DNA from: a virus
IMG/VR virus record: IMGVR_UViG_3300015241_000149
Location: 1 to 64,000 of that record
Direction: 5' to 3' (one strand)
Length of the DNA stretch: 64,000 nucleotides
Position 1 is the stretch's first letter. Each line of letters begins with the position of its first letter. Positions 22,076-30,017 of the stretch are shown here, one piece after another. The position numbers and the translations under genes are program-made. The notes below the pieces were generated by a model that ran no database searches, was not told the origin of the DNA, and saw only the letters and a list, made by a program, of their open reading frames with translations.

Positions 22076-22544
22076 CCTCGCTCACCTGCCCCATCTCGGT
22101 CCACACGAAATACGGAGTTGGACCGGATGCGTTCACCGACAGCACCCACTTCTTCCCGCATGGGCAACGCCACGTCCCCGAGCTTTTCAGGTTAATCTCT
22201 ATGGGCGGTTCACACTGCCGCCACGGATGAGCCGCCGCGCCCTGCCATGGCCTATCTACTGCTGTGACCAAATCGTCCAGCAAATCGACAGCTATGGCCA
22301 AGTCATCCAGCAAATCGGGCAGTTCTACCTTGGCGGCCCTTTCAATGCGAATGAGTTGGGCATCGTCAAGCCCACGCCAATGCTTCACCACTTCGGTCGC
22401 GGCCTTCTCTATCCGACCGCGCCGGTCGTACTCCGTCATGACCAGCCAGATGTCCCGCGTATCTGTCTCACCGCTCACGGGTTTTGAGAGCTCCGACATC
22501 TCGCTTCGCAGGAACCGCTCGGCCTCTGCCAGTTCGTCGCTCAC
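22068..22544 (-). CDS. hypothetical protein with C-terminal CPCG
   Basis: 158 residues. A helical, acidic N-terminal two thirds ends in a duplicated LLDDL(A/V)(I/T)AVD segment; the C-terminus has CPCGKKWVLSVN and WTEMG. Possibly zinc-binding. No family recognised. Confidence 0.6.
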   Translation of the reverse strand: MSDELAEAERFLRSEMSELSKPVSGETDTRDIWLVMTEYDRRGRIEKAATEVVKHWRGLDDAQLIRIERAAKVELPDLLDDLAIAVDLLDDLVTAVDRPWQGAAAHPWRQCEPPIEINLKSSGTWRCPCGKKWVLSVNASGPTPYFVWTEMGQVSEDD

Positions 22545-23293
22545 GGCTCAGCCCTTTCAATATCAGGAAGTTGCCTATTCCGCATCCGGCACCACTTCCA
22601 GACGGGGGGCCGATCGACCGGCCGGGCCATAGCGAGCCACCAGACGCCGCACATCGGGCAGTCCCAGCGGCGGTCGCTGTAGCTGCTGTTCTCGCGGATC
22701 GTGCCGACGTCCGGCGGCTGGCAGATGTGAGGCTGATCCCCGGGAGTCTCGCCAGCAGCCAGCAGGGCACGGACCTTCTCGTCCCATATTCGTCCTGGAA
22801 GGTCCTGGCTCAGCATTTCGGTCAGCGCGGCGGTGAGCTTCTCGACCCGTACCGGCGCCTGGTCGTGATGGGTGACGAGCGCGCGCAGGGAAGCGTCCTT
22901 TGACTCCAGGATGGCGGTGAGTTCCTCGACCCGGGCCTGGAGTTCGACCTTCTCGCTCTGCCGCAGCTCGACCACCGCGCGGGCTTCGACGTAGCTACTC
23001 TCGGCGCGCTCCAACGTTGCCTCCAGCTCCACGACCCGGGCCTGGCGTTCGACGCCCGTGGCGCGCAAGCGTTGGTTCAATAACGCCACGCGGAGGTGCC
23101 TCTCAGCTTGGGCCTGGAGCGCATCCCGACTGGCCAGCACCCCCGCCACCGCATCGACATCACGGCGCCACCGATTGCGCTGAGGCTCGTCCAGGTCGTC
23201 CCAGGTGACGTCGCTGCCGTATGCAGCCGGTTGGTGGGCCTTGAACACAGCTTGGGCAGCGTGGTCCCGAAGCTCAGCCGGCAGGTCAGTCAT
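22541..23293 (-). CDS. coiled-coil protein with C-terminal zinc-like site
   Basis: 250 residues from ATG 23293. A long central coiled coil (about 60-160) is Glu/Ala/Leu/Arg-rich with repeats of LQARVEEL type. The tail has HICQPP, CPMCG and WKWC. An upstream in-frame extension overlaps the next gene. Role unknown; it could be a scaffold or DNA-bridging protein. Confidence 0.6.
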   Translation of the reverse strand: MTDLPAELRDHAAQAVFKAHQPAAYGSDVTWDDLDEPQRNRWRRDVDAVAGVLASRDALQAQAERHLRVALLNQRLRATGVERQARVVELEATLERAESSYVEARAVVELRQSEKVELQARVEELTAILESKDASLRALVTHHDQAPVRVEKLTAALTEMLSQDLPGRIWDEKVRALLAAGETPGDQPHICQPPDVGTIRENSSYSDRRWDCPMCGVWWLAMARPVDRPPVWKWCRMRNRQLPDIERAEP

Positions 23294-23457
23294 CGAGCTC
23301 TCCCCGCGTCTGACCGGATCGACCTGAACGACTCCAGGGCTCTGCGCCAGCATCCGTAGTGATAAACGTTGCCGCTCTGGACCCGAACTGCGTCGTCATC
23401 CAAGTCAGTGATCGGAGTGGAACAACCGGGACAGACCTCGGCCGGCAAGTCAGGCAT
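23290..23457 (-). CDS. small zinc-ribbon-like protein
   Basis: 55 residues with CPGCSTPI and YHYGCW. Its first residues MPDLPAE resemble MTDLPAE of the product at 22541, and both DNA copies carry CCGGC nearby, so a local duplication is possible. Confidence 0.55.
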   Translation of the reverse strand: MPDLPAEVCPGCSTPITDLDDDAVRVQSGNVYHYGCWRRALESFRSIRSDAGRAR

Positions 23458-23656
23458 CGGGCTTCCCCTCTGCTCGGTGATCACTCATCGCTGTCTGTCT
23501 CAATTCCGTCGCCTTCTCAAGGCACTCACGCGCCGCGTCCAGGCGCCGCTCCGCCAAATCGGTGCACCGCCCATACCGGGCCGCCGCCGCCGTGTGGCTC
23601 TTGGCATCTGACTCTAAACTCCGCGCGCGCAGCTCGTTGTCCTCAGACTTACTCAT
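23450..23656 (-). CDS. small helical protein
   Basis: 68 residues, Ala/Arg/Glu-rich helix with one CTD segment. ATG 23656 follows the upstream stop; a longer frame is less likely. Function unknown. Confidence 0.5.
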   Translation of the reverse strand: MSKSEDNELRARSLESDAKSHTAAAARYGRCTDLAERRLDAARECLEKATELRQTAMSDHRAEGKPDA

Positions 23657-23832
23657 CGCCGCGCCTCCAACCTGTCCGCCTTGCGGTTGCAAATCCCAGC
23701 GGCCCACTCGCATTCATCCCGGGTGTAACGGTCCACTCCAATGTGGGCACTCGCGGCCGCCTGTAGGAACTCATCTCGCAGCTCCCGCAGGATTGCTACC
23801 TGGGCTCGGACCACTAGATCCGCGTCATTCAT
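23653..23832 (-). CDS. small helical protein
   Basis: 59 residues. ATGA overlaps at both ends support it. Helical (VVRAQVAILRELRDEFLQAA), with two Cys in the second half. Function unknown. Confidence 0.55.
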   Translation of the reverse strand: MNDADLVVRAQVAILRELRDEFLQAAASAHIGVDRYTRDECEWAAGICNRKADRLEARR

Positions 23833-24164
23833 CCGTAGAAGCCGTTCTCGTCCCGGATCTTGCGCTCGATACCCAGCTCATCCAACCTGCGCACGAATTC
23901 GCCCATCCGCGCCCCCTCAATGCGGTGCACGCGTTCCTTGCCGTTGGTGGTGACGTACCAGATGTGGATGTCGTCGTAGGAGTCGCCTGGGGTGTACTCG
24001 CTGTAGCCCGCCGACCACCCACTGTTCTGCTGCACGCTCTTGACCCTCTCGACCGGGCCAACGGTGGTGTGCTGCTCAAGGTACTGCTTCACCACGTCTA
24101 GCCAGGTGTAATCACCGCCATGCCCATCACTCTTCGCTCCCGCTCCTAGCCGTACGTCACTCAT
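23829..24164 (-). CDS. hypothetical protein
   Basis: 111 residues, mixed composition with VDVVKQYLEQHTTV and beta strands (IHIWYVTTNGKERVH) before a helical end. No recognised family. Overlaps the genes on both sides. Confidence 0.6.
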   Translation of the reverse strand: MSDVRLGAGAKSDGHGGDYTWLDVVKQYLEQHTTVGPVERVKSVQQNSGWSAGYSEYTPGDSYDDIHIWYVTTNGKERVHRIEGARMGEFVRRLDELGIERKIRDENGFYG

Positions 24165-24276
24165 CGTCGGCCTCCAACCTAGCTAGTTCTGCTTCGATGA
24201 CCGAGATCATGTAACAGTCGGACATGTGCGGCTCGTCGGCCGGTGTACCGCAGCACTTCCTCACCCAATCAGTCAT
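24157..24276 (-). CDS. 39-residue Cys-containing peptide
   Basis: VRKCCGTPADEPHMSDCY is followed by an acidic helix. It overlaps the downstream gene by eight bases. Support is position and Cys content. Confidence 0.45.
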   Translation of the reverse strand: MTDWVRKCCGTPADEPHMSDCYMISVIEAELARLEADDE

Positions 24277-24284
24277 CGGCTCAC

Positions 24285-24545
24285 TCACGTCGGGTCCTCT
24301 TCACCGTCAAGGCAGGCCGGCAAACCGAAGAGTGGTGTCGGCAGATTCCAAATCTTGATTCCGGTGTCTTTCCGCCACTTCAACGGGAGTTCAGTCTTCC
24401 TGGACTGGCCGGTCGAGATACTCATCCTCTCCAGGTTGACTCCGCACAATTTACAGAAAGTCCAGACCCAATATCCGTTGCCTGACTTTTCCGTCTTGCT
24501 GTGGGGGCAGTTCCTGATTTGCGCGTCCTTGGCTGACTCGCCCAT
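24285..24545 (-). CDS. Cys/His-containing hypothetical protein
   Basis: 86 residues. CPHSKTEKSGNGYWVWTFCKLCG forms a possible zinc site. The start overlaps the upstream membrane peptide as TGATG. Function unknown. Confidence 0.55.
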   Translation of the reverse strand: MGESAKDAQIRNCPHSKTEKSGNGYWVWTFCKLCGVNLERMSISTGQSRKTELPLKWRKDTGIKIWNLPTPLFGLPACLDGEEDPT

Positions 24546-24679
24546 CACGCCGCCCTTGTCTTGTAATGGATGACCGCGCCGACCAGCGTCTTGGCCAGGA
24601 TGTAGGCGCCGGCCGCCAGCCCCAACCCCAGGCCAACCCCGACCGCGATCCCGACGTGGGTCCAGCCGTAGCGGCTCAC
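24545..24679 (-). CDS. 44-residue membrane peptide
   Basis: GTG start overlapping the previous stop. One Gly-rich hydrophobic helix (VGIAVGVGLGLGLAAGAYIL) with a basic end. Forms a pair with the next membrane protein. Confidence 0.5.
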   Translation of the reverse strand: MSRYGWTHVGIAVGVGLGLGLAAGAYILAKTLVGAVIHYKTRAA

Positions 24680-24858
24680 TGGCGCGCCAACCACGTGCCC
24701 AGCGGCGCACCGATCAAGGCCCCGAAGAACACGCACGCAATGACCCCCTCGGGTGAGTTCCATGCCGGGCTGGGGAACAGGTGCTGAAGGAACAGCTGGG
24801 TGCCGGCGACGCCCACGAACACGCCCAACAGCACAGCCACCTTGATCAAAGTGATCAT
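24676..24858 (-). CDS. small membrane protein
   Basis: 60 residues, two predicted membrane helices (VAVLLGVFVGVAGTQLFL and VIACVFFGALIGAPLGTWLA). Overlaps neighbours at both ends. Function unknown. Confidence 0.55.
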   Translation of the reverse strand: MITLIKVAVLLGVFVGVAGTQLFLQHLFPSPAWNSPEGVIACVFFGALIGAPLGTWLARQ

Positions 24859-25220
24859 CTGGCACCCAGTTCGAGGTAGTCGATGTGGCGGTGACCCACG
24901 CCGGGGTGGTAGTAGGTCGGTACGCCCTGGCCCTGGCCGGCCCGAATCTGCACCTCAGCGCGCCCGTCGGCGCCGAACCCGCAGCCGGTGTAGCGATGGG
25001 TGAGCCGGCCGCCGACGGTGTGGTAGGTCAGCAGGTAGTAGCCCAGGTGCTTGCCGTCGATGTCGATCTGGGACTCGAACAGCATCGGCTCGTCCAGCGC
25101 GGCGACGGCGACGGTAACCCAGCGGGGCTCGAACGCATCCCGCAGCTTGGCCACCAGCACGGCCAGCAGGAACAGCACGGTCGGGATCAGGGCAACGACG
25201 AGCAGCACGTTACGAATCAT
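24855..25220 (-). CDS. membrane-anchored hypothetical protein
   Basis: 121 residues. One N-terminal membrane helix (VLLVVALIPTVLFLLAVLVA), then a beta-rich soluble part (WVTVAVAALDEPML...FESQIDIDG). ATG 25220 has GAGG upstream; an earlier ATG at 25244 is possible. First gene of this leftward run. Confidence 0.55.
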   Translation of the reverse strand: MIRNVLLVVALIPTVLFLLAVLVAKLRDAFEPRWVTVAVAALDEPMLFESQIDIDGKHLGYYLLTYHTVGGRLTHRYTGCGFGADGRAEVQIRAGQGQGVPTYYHPGVGHRHIDYLELGAR

Positions 25221-25424
25221 GGCGAGCACCTCGTGTACGGCCATCTTGAGTACCCCGCTGGTAGCACGACGGCGCCAGGCAGTCTTGTGGCGTGCACGAC
25301 TGGCTGGAGCGGGGTATTCGCTCGAGAACGCTACGGAGTTGAGCTACGGATCTCAACGAGTCCGCGCGCGCAAGGATGCGTTCGGGCATTAGGATGTCCC
25401 TTGGTCCTCTGGTTGGGGATCTTT

Positions 25425-25473
25425 GGTAGCCCCCTCCCGTTGAGCTTGTCTCCAGGAGGGGGCTACCTCTTTT
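25425..25473 (+). terminator. strong intrinsic terminator
   Basis: GGTAGCCCCCTCC (25425-25437) pairs perfectly with GGAGGGGGCTACC (25455-25467), followed by TCTTTT. It would stop rightward transcription and may work in reverse. Confidence 0.85.
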
Positions 25474-25556
25474 ACTCACCGCCCAGGGTCTGGAGGCGGC
25501 CTAGCCAGGCTCATCAGCTGTTCAGTCGGGTTCGACTTGTTCAGTGACGAGCATCT

Positions 25557-25586
25557 CACGCTGGGGAGCGTGGTGTCAACCTAGTA
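25557..25586. promoter_or_regulatory. palindrome and operator-like element
   Basis: CACGCT-GGGG-AGCGTG (25557-25572) followed by TGTCAACCTAGTA (25574-25586). On the minus strand this gives TTGACA with a weak -10 about 17 bases on, so it may be the promoter of the leftward run. Confidence 0.5.
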
Positions 25587-25678
25587 CCGCCTGGTCCTTC
25601 CACAAGATGCGCGCGCCCGACGGTCGGTATGAGCCGACGGCCGGCATCAGGGTACGGCTGTGTGGGTGCGGAGAACGA

Positions 25679-25879
25679 TTACCTAGGCCGACGGGGAGTG
25701 CGCTTAGGCGGCGCTAGCTGGCGTTTGAGGTCCGCGACGTCCCAACGGGCGAATCCCCCCGGGGTAAACCCGGCTGGCCGCACCCGGCCTTCCACATACC
25801 AGCGCCGCAAGGTCTGGGGGGCGACACCAATGGCTCGCGCGGCGGTCTGGGTGTTGACCCAGGGAGCGGGATCTGTCAT
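25679..25879 (-). CDS. MerR/excisionase-type HTH protein
   Basis: 66 residues. NTQTAARAIGVAPQTLRRWY is a clear helix-turn-helix followed by VEGRVRPAGFTPGGFARWD, a wing. Small DNA-binding proteins of this type act as Xis or as local regulators. Sits alone between two operator-bearing gaps, which fits a regulator of the divergent blocks. Confidence 0.7.
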   Translation of the reverse strand: MTDPAPWVNTQTAARAIGVAPQTLRRWYVEGRVRPAGFTPGGFARWDVADLKRQLAPPKRTPRRPR

Positions 25880-25937
25880 GGAGCCTCACGGTGACAGGTG
25901 GCGTGCGAGTTGTGCAACCTTAGCGTGTGTTGTGCGG

Positions 25938-25943
25938 TTGACA
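25938..25943 (+). promoter_or_regulatory. TTGACA element before the terminase block
   Basis: GCGGTTGACA matches the core of the shared element. No good -10 box lies 16-18 bases downstream (the best is TACCCT at only ten bases), so it may serve as an operator rather than a promoter. Confidence 0.35.
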
Positions 25944-26002
25944 CACTGCCCGGTACCCTCGGCGAAAACCCCCATCCCGATCCTCTGAGGAGCATTACTC
26001 CC

Positions 26003-26224
26003 ATGGCTTCGCGTCCCTCTGTCCCGCCGCTGCTCGCCAACCCCGACTCGGCCAAGCTCATCGCTACTCTCATCGACACCCAGGCGCACATCATCGAGCG
26101 CGATGGTGACGCCGTCGGTACCGGCCTGGCGATCCTGCTCAAGACGCTCTCTACCCAGATCCTGGACATGCACAACGTCAAGTCCTCAGGCAACGGCGCG
26201 TCGGCGCACTCCTGGGAGAACTGA
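26003..26224 (+). CDS. hypothetical protein, first of terminase block
   Basis: 73 residues started at ATG 26003 behind GAGGAG. Helical, with AKLIATLIDTQAHIIERDGD. No recognised family. Its stop overlaps the next start. Confidence 0.6.
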   Translation: MASRPSVPPLLANPDSAKLIATLIDTQAHIIERDGDAVGTGLAILLKTLSTQILDMHNVKSSGNGASAHSWEN

Positions 26225-26379
26225 TGGGCTTCTGGTCCAAGACGGTCCGCAGTACGCACCGGATGAACGAGCGCGTCCCCACCGGTGAGACCGGGCGCAA
26301 CCTGACCCAGGCATCCAGCGGCTACGTCATCCGCAAGCCCCGGTCCAAGCCGGTGAAGGCCCACAAAAGGGAGAAGTAG
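26224..26379 (+). CDS. small basic hypothetical protein
   Basis: 51 residues, very basic, ending in RSKPVKAHKREK. Could bind nucleic acid. Coupled to the upstream gene by overlap. Confidence 0.55.
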   Translation: MGFWSKTVRSTHRMNERVPTGETGRNLTQASSGYVIRKPRSKPVKAHKREK

Positions 26380-26381
26380 CC

Positions 26382-26774
26382 TTGTCCCCAACCAAAAGGA
26401 AGAAGCCCCCCGCGTCGCCGACCACGCCCGTCAACTGGTCGGAGCTCTCAACCGGTGAAATCCTGGCGCGGTACCCGGAACGGTTCTTGGCGTGCCGCGT
26501 CCAGCACGCGTGGAACCCTGAGCCGATCTGGGACCTACTCACCCCGACGGTTAAGGAGCGCCAGCAGATCTGTACCCGGTGCGCGTCGGTGCGCAAGCAA
26601 CCCCTGGACTCCCAGTTCCGCCCGATCCAGGCCGCCACCATCGACTACGCGCCCGGTTACCTCACCCCGAAGACCGGTCTGACCCGGGGTGATTTCCAGG
26701 CGACGCACTGGGAACGGGACTTCCTCAAGGCTTTCGATGCCGGCCGGGTGCACGCGCAGGGATCCTTGGAGTGA
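26382..26774 (+). CDS. hypothetical protein with CTRC
   Basis: 130 residues from TTG, preceded by AGGGAGAAG. Basic N-terminus, CRVQHAWNP and ICTRCASVRK in the middle (possible zinc site), helical end. The start codon is unusual but fits the ribosome site and the preceding stop. Confidence 0.6.
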   Translation: MSPTKRKKPPASPTTPVNWSELSTGEILARYPERFLACRVQHAWNPEPIWDLLTPTVKERQQICTRCASVRKQPLDSQFRPIQAATIDYAPGYLTPKTGLTRGDFQATHWERDFLKAFDAGRVHAQGSLE

Positions 26775-27079
26775 CCGGCCCCCGACCCGATGCCCAACTG
26801 CGAGCCGTCGTAGTGGAGCGCACCAACCGCCTGAGTCTGGAATTCGTGCGGTTCTGCCTGTATGGCGCGGTCATCCTGCATTTCGCCGTTGTCGGGCTGC
26901 TCGGCTACTGGATCTACGTCCACATCGGGCCGGGGCTATTTTTTGGCTACGGCGTCATCGTCACGGTGGCGTGGGTGACCTGGCTGCGCGCCGTCGAGTT
27001 CCATCGAGCTTTCCCCGGCGCCGAAGACCAGATGCAGGTCCGCTCGGACGGCCCGGCCCGGCTGCGGAGAGGCGAATGA
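26771..27079 (+). CDS. two-helix membrane protein
   Basis: 102 residues from GTG. Hydrophobic segments at about 28-50 and 55-70 (YGAVILHFAVVGLLGYWI, FFGYGVIVTVAWVTWL) and a charged tail. Lies immediately before TerS and overlaps it as ATGA. Confidence 0.6.
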   Translation: MTGPRPDAQLRAVVVERTNRLSLEFVRFCLYGAVILHFAVVGLLGYWIYVHIGPGLFFGYGVIVTVAWVTWLRAVEFHRAFPGAEDQMQVRSDGPARLRRGE

Positions 27080-27591
27080 GCTCTCTGGCGAACGAGGACG
27101 GCACCCCGCCGCGCGACGGCCAAGGCAAGTTCATGATCTCTCCGGAGTCCCTGGAGCGCGATGCCCAGGCCGCCCGGCTGCGAGCCTCTGGTTGGTCGGC
27201 AACCCGGGTTTCGAATCACCTGGGCTACGGAAGTCGACAGAACGTGGACCGGGCCGTCCGGCGCGCCATGGACCGCATCATCGTGCCGGCGATCGAGGAG
27301 GCCCGCAAGTTGATGCTGGATTCCATCGCCGAGCAGGCGGAGACGCTCCTGGAGATCCAGCAGGCGGCCATCGCCGACGGCGACCTGACGGTGTGGCTGC
27401 GTTCGGTGGACCAGTTCGGCAAGTTGGATGACCGCAAGGCCCGCCTGCTCGGCCTGTTCGCCCCCGACAAGATCATGAACCTGAACGGCCGGGGTGAGCC
27501 TGAGGTGCCACCGGCACTGATCGAGAACGCCCGCAAGATCGAAGAACAGGCCGCCAAAGAGGAAGCCGAGCTGAATGGGCGCTCCGACTGA
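27076..27591 (+). CDS. terminase small subunit-like protein
   Basis: 171 residues. AARLRASGWSATRVSNHLG is a helix-turn-helix, followed by a long helical region (IIVPAIEEARKLMLDSIAEQ) suited to oligomerisation and an acidic tail. The position, overlapping the start of the TerL gene by 17 bases, supports a TerS that recognises DNA and hands it to TerL. The sequence alone is not diagnostic, since other HTH proteins look similar. Confidence 0.65.
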   Translation: MSSLANEDGTPPRDGQGKFMISPESLERDAQAARLRASGWSATRVSNHLGYGSRQNVDRAVRRAMDRIIVPAIEEARKLMLDSIAEQAETLLEIQQAAIADGDLTVWLRSVDQFGKLDDRKARLLGLFAPDKIMNLNGRGEPEVPPALIENARKIEEQAAKEEAELNGRSD

Positions 27592-29170
27592 GTACGTACC
27601 CGCGCTGTATGGGCCGCCAGGCTCCCCAGAGATCGACCGGATCCTGGACAAGATCGGGTACGGGCTGCTCGACCTGCCCCACTACCGGCGGCTCTACACC
27701 AAGCATGATCCTTTGCTATTCCACATGTTGTACCTCACTCCGCCCAATGACGAGCACACCTTCATCTCGCCAGAGACCGGGCGCGACATCCACCTGAGCC
27801 AGTTCCACATCGACGCCTGCCAGCGCGCGCTGGGTTGGCGGGGCAATTTGGGGTTCGCGCAGCATCGGCATTTCGATGTCGCGCCCCGTGGCGCCGGGAA
27901 GTCCACGCTGCACTTCAAGGCCAATCCGCTCTGGGCTCTGGCGCACGGGCACCGCCGGTTCATGTTCGCGTGCGCGTACAACGACACCCAGGCCGCCCGG
28001 CACCTGCGCAACCTGCGAAACCTATTCACCGGCAACGAACTGCTACAGCGGGACTATCCCGAGCTCTGCACGCCGCGCAAGTCCACCGACAACGAGTACC
28101 ACGCTGAGTCGGGCGCGGTGATCATGGCGTACGGGATCGGGTCAACCAACCTCGGTGCTAACGTGCGCGGCCGGCCTGATTTGATCTTGGTTGATGATCT
28201 TGAACCGGCGGAAGGCAGCGTTGGCTACTCGGCGTACCAGAAGTCGCAGCTACAGTCCGCGCTGGTCAACGGTGTGTTCGGGATGAATCCCAACGCGGCT
28301 GTGCAGATGTGCGGCACGGTGACCATGTACGGCTCCATGGCCCATGAGGCGGTCTGGCATGCCCACGGCCAGGAACAGGACTGGATCCGCGAGCAGAACA
28401 TCGACGTGCACTACTACTCCCCCATCGTGTTGGGCGCCGACGGGCGCGAGGAGTCGTTCTGGCCGGCCCGCTACTCCCTCGATGAGCTCAACCGGATGCG
28501 CTACGGCGCTAAGGACGGTGGCCCCACCCGGGATTGGCTCCTCAACTTTCAAAATAACCCGCGCGCTGCCGAGGATGGTCTGTGGGCTCCTGGTGACGTG
28601 ACCGTGGTTGAGGACGCGCCTGAGGGCTTGGACGCCGGTTCGGGTGGGGTGACCGTGGTGGACGCGGCGAACCGACCCAGGGTGACATGGCGGGTGCTCT
28701 CGATAGACCCGTCGGTGACCGATGGCAAGCGCTCCGACTACACCGGCATCTCCACGGTCGGCGCGACCATCCACGGCCGGGCGATCATCGAAGACGCCAT
28801 CGGGATACGCGGCACCCCGACCGACCTCAAGGCGATTCTGTCCCGGGCGCTGCGGGAGAACGGCACCATCTCAGACGTCGTCGTGGAGACCACTCAGGGC
28901 GGCCATTGGGTGCTTGAGGCAATCGTGGGGATCTGCCGGGAGTTCGAGGTGCGGCTCTGGGAAGTCAAGCCGTCGCTGAGCAAGCACTCCCGTTACAAGC
29001 GCTGGGTGGATCTCTACCAGACCGGGCGTTGCCTGCACGACGGGGAATTGCCGGAGCTGACCGTGCAGCAGAATAGCTACCCCCGTAATGAATTCGATGA
29101 TGTCATGGACGCTAGTCTTATCGGAGTAGAGAAGGTTCTTGGCCTCACCGAGGGGGTGCGGGTCTTATGA
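27575..29170 (+). CDS. terminase large subunit, intact ATPase and nuclease
   Basis: 531 residues. Walker A is APRGAGKST (Lys109), Walker B LILVDDLEP (Asp207-Asp208) and the coupling motif GTVTMYGS. The RNase H-fold nuclease has VLSIDPSVT (Asp378), VVVETTQGG and NEFDDVMDASL (Asp508, Asp509, Asp512). This is the T4 gp17-like packaging motor, which pumps DNA into proheads and cuts it. It is preceded by a TerS-like gene but is 34 kb from the portal, protease and capsid genes, on the other strand, and a second TerL lies beside the portal gene. A phage satellite, a duplicated motor or a specialised DNA-processing enzyme are possible explanations. Confidence 0.9.
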   Translation: MGAPTEYVPALYGPPGSPEIDRILDKIGYGLLDLPHYRRLYTKHDPLLFHMLYLTPPNDEHTFISPETGRDIHLSQFHIDACQRALGWRGNLGFAQHRHFDVAPRGAGKSTLHFKANPLWALAHGHRRFMFACAYNDTQAARHLRNLRNLFTGNELLQRDYPELCTPRKSTDNEYHAESGAVIMAYGIGSTNLGANVRGRPDLILVDDLEPAEGSVGYSAYQKSQLQSALVNGVFGMNPNAAVQMCGTVTMYGSMAHEAVWHAHGQEQDWIREQNIDVHYYSPIVLGADGREESFWPARYSLDELNRMRYGAKDGGPTRDWLLNFQNNPRAAEDGLWAPGDVTVVEDAPEGLDAGSGGVTVVDAANRPRVTWRVLSIDPSVTDGKRSDYTGISTVGATIHGRAIIEDAIGIRGTPTDLKAILSRALRENGTISDVVVETTQGGHWVLEAIVGICREFEVRLWEVKPSLSKHSRYKRWVDLYQTGRCLHDGELPELTVQQNSYPRNEFDDVMDASLIGVEKVLGLTEGVRVL

Positions 29171-29373
29171 GGAGGGTCCACCCGCGCGACGGTACCGACG
29201 CCTTCTGCACCTGCCCGGCCTGCGGATTGCTAGGTAGCCACCTGATCATCAAGCGCGGCTTCCACGTCGGGGGCCTGCGGATTCGGCCTCACGACGGGGC
29301 GCTGGTTTCCGAGGCTCCCTACACCCAGCGCCAATGCCTGTTCTGTGAGCGGAAGTGGGAGACCCTGTGGTGA
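29167..29373 (+). CDS. zinc-finger-like small protein
   Basis: 68 residues. FCTCPACGLLG and RQCLFCERKWE form a four-Cys site of treble-clef or zinc-ribbon type. Directly after TerL, overlapping it as ATGA; might assist DNA recognition, but the function is unknown. Confidence 0.65.
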   Translation: MRRVHPRDGTDAFCTCPACGLLGSHLIIKRGFHVGGLRIRPHDGALVSEAPYTQRQCLFCERKWETLW

Positions 29374-29747
29374 TAGACGTCTATATAGCTCTGATGACGC
29401 TATCCCTTATAGCAATGTTCTGGGCCGGTTACCTGATCGGGCAGAAGCACTCGGCCGTCACTCCCCCACCAGAATCTAAGTCAGAGCCTAAGATGGTGTC
29501 CGTCCAGAGCCTGTATAGAGGAAGACTGGTGTGGTACCCCGTAAAGGGCGAATGGAATTCTGGGTATATCTATGAGCAGACTGACCCAACATGCCAATAT
29601 TACACGGTGGAACCCAAGCCCAGAGGCCGGGGCCCCTGGCCCCGAGTGGCGCGCGCTGATTTACGACTACAGGGCATTCACCCATTGTTTGAGCCGGCGC
29701 CCGCATTGAGCCTAGTGGAGTTCGAAGAAGAAATGGACAAGCCGTGA
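29370..29747 (+). CDS. membrane-anchored hypothetical protein
   Basis: 125 residues from GTG. N-terminal membrane helix (IALMTLSLIAMFWAGYLI), then a soluble part with VSVQSLYRGRLVWYPVKGEW. No recognised domain. Confidence 0.55.
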   Translation: MIDVYIALMTLSLIAMFWAGYLIGQKHSAVTPPPESKSEPKMVSVQSLYRGRLVWYPVKGEWNSGYIYEQTDPTCQYYTVEPKPRGRGPWPRVARADLRLQGIHPLFEPAPALSLVEFEEEMDKP

Positions 29748-29935
29748 GCAGGTCAACGAGCAAGGTAGTCAAGTCCCTACGACGCAACGTGACCGAGCTG
29801 AACCAGCTCAAGAACCGTCCACCGGCGGGCCGGGATCCCCAGGAGTGGCATCGGGAGTGTCAGCGCGAGGCTGTGCTGCACGCGTCGGCGGTACTTCTGA
29901 TCGCGTGTCCGGACGCGTTGGGCACCCGCTACTAG
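29744..29935 (+). CDS. small basic hypothetical protein
   Basis: 63 residues from GTG, basic and helical with NRPPAGRDPQEWHRECQREA. Last gene of the rightward terminase block. Confidence 0.5.
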   Translation: MSRSTSKVVKSLRRNVTELNQLKNRPPAGRDPQEWHRECQREAVLHASAVLLIACPDALGTRY

Positions 29936-30017
29936 CCAGCCAGCGCTCCCGGGCCGCGCGGATGGCCTGCATGGGCGTCACGAGGCTGCCTTGCGGTGCC
30001 GGCCGCGCTGTCCGCGC

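Larger units (their letters stand above)
25221..25678. other. intergenic region between divergent blocks
   Basis: About 450 bases without a convincing gene. It holds a strong terminator (25425-25473), a CACGCT palindrome and an operator-like element (25557-25586). Short open frames run through 25285-25420 on the plus strand but no start with a ribosome site is clear. Confidence 0.5.

Noticed and set aside
25285-25420. Short plus-strand frame ending GYSLENATELSYGSQRV-like
   Set aside because: It looks protein-like but has no start with a ribosome site, competes with another open frame in the same place, and lies next to a terminator.
8551-25879. Integrase or transposase in the leftward blocks
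   Set aside because: HTH proteins resembling excisionases occur, but no tyrosine or serine recombinase motifs, IS ends or target duplications were found, so an integrated element was not claimed.
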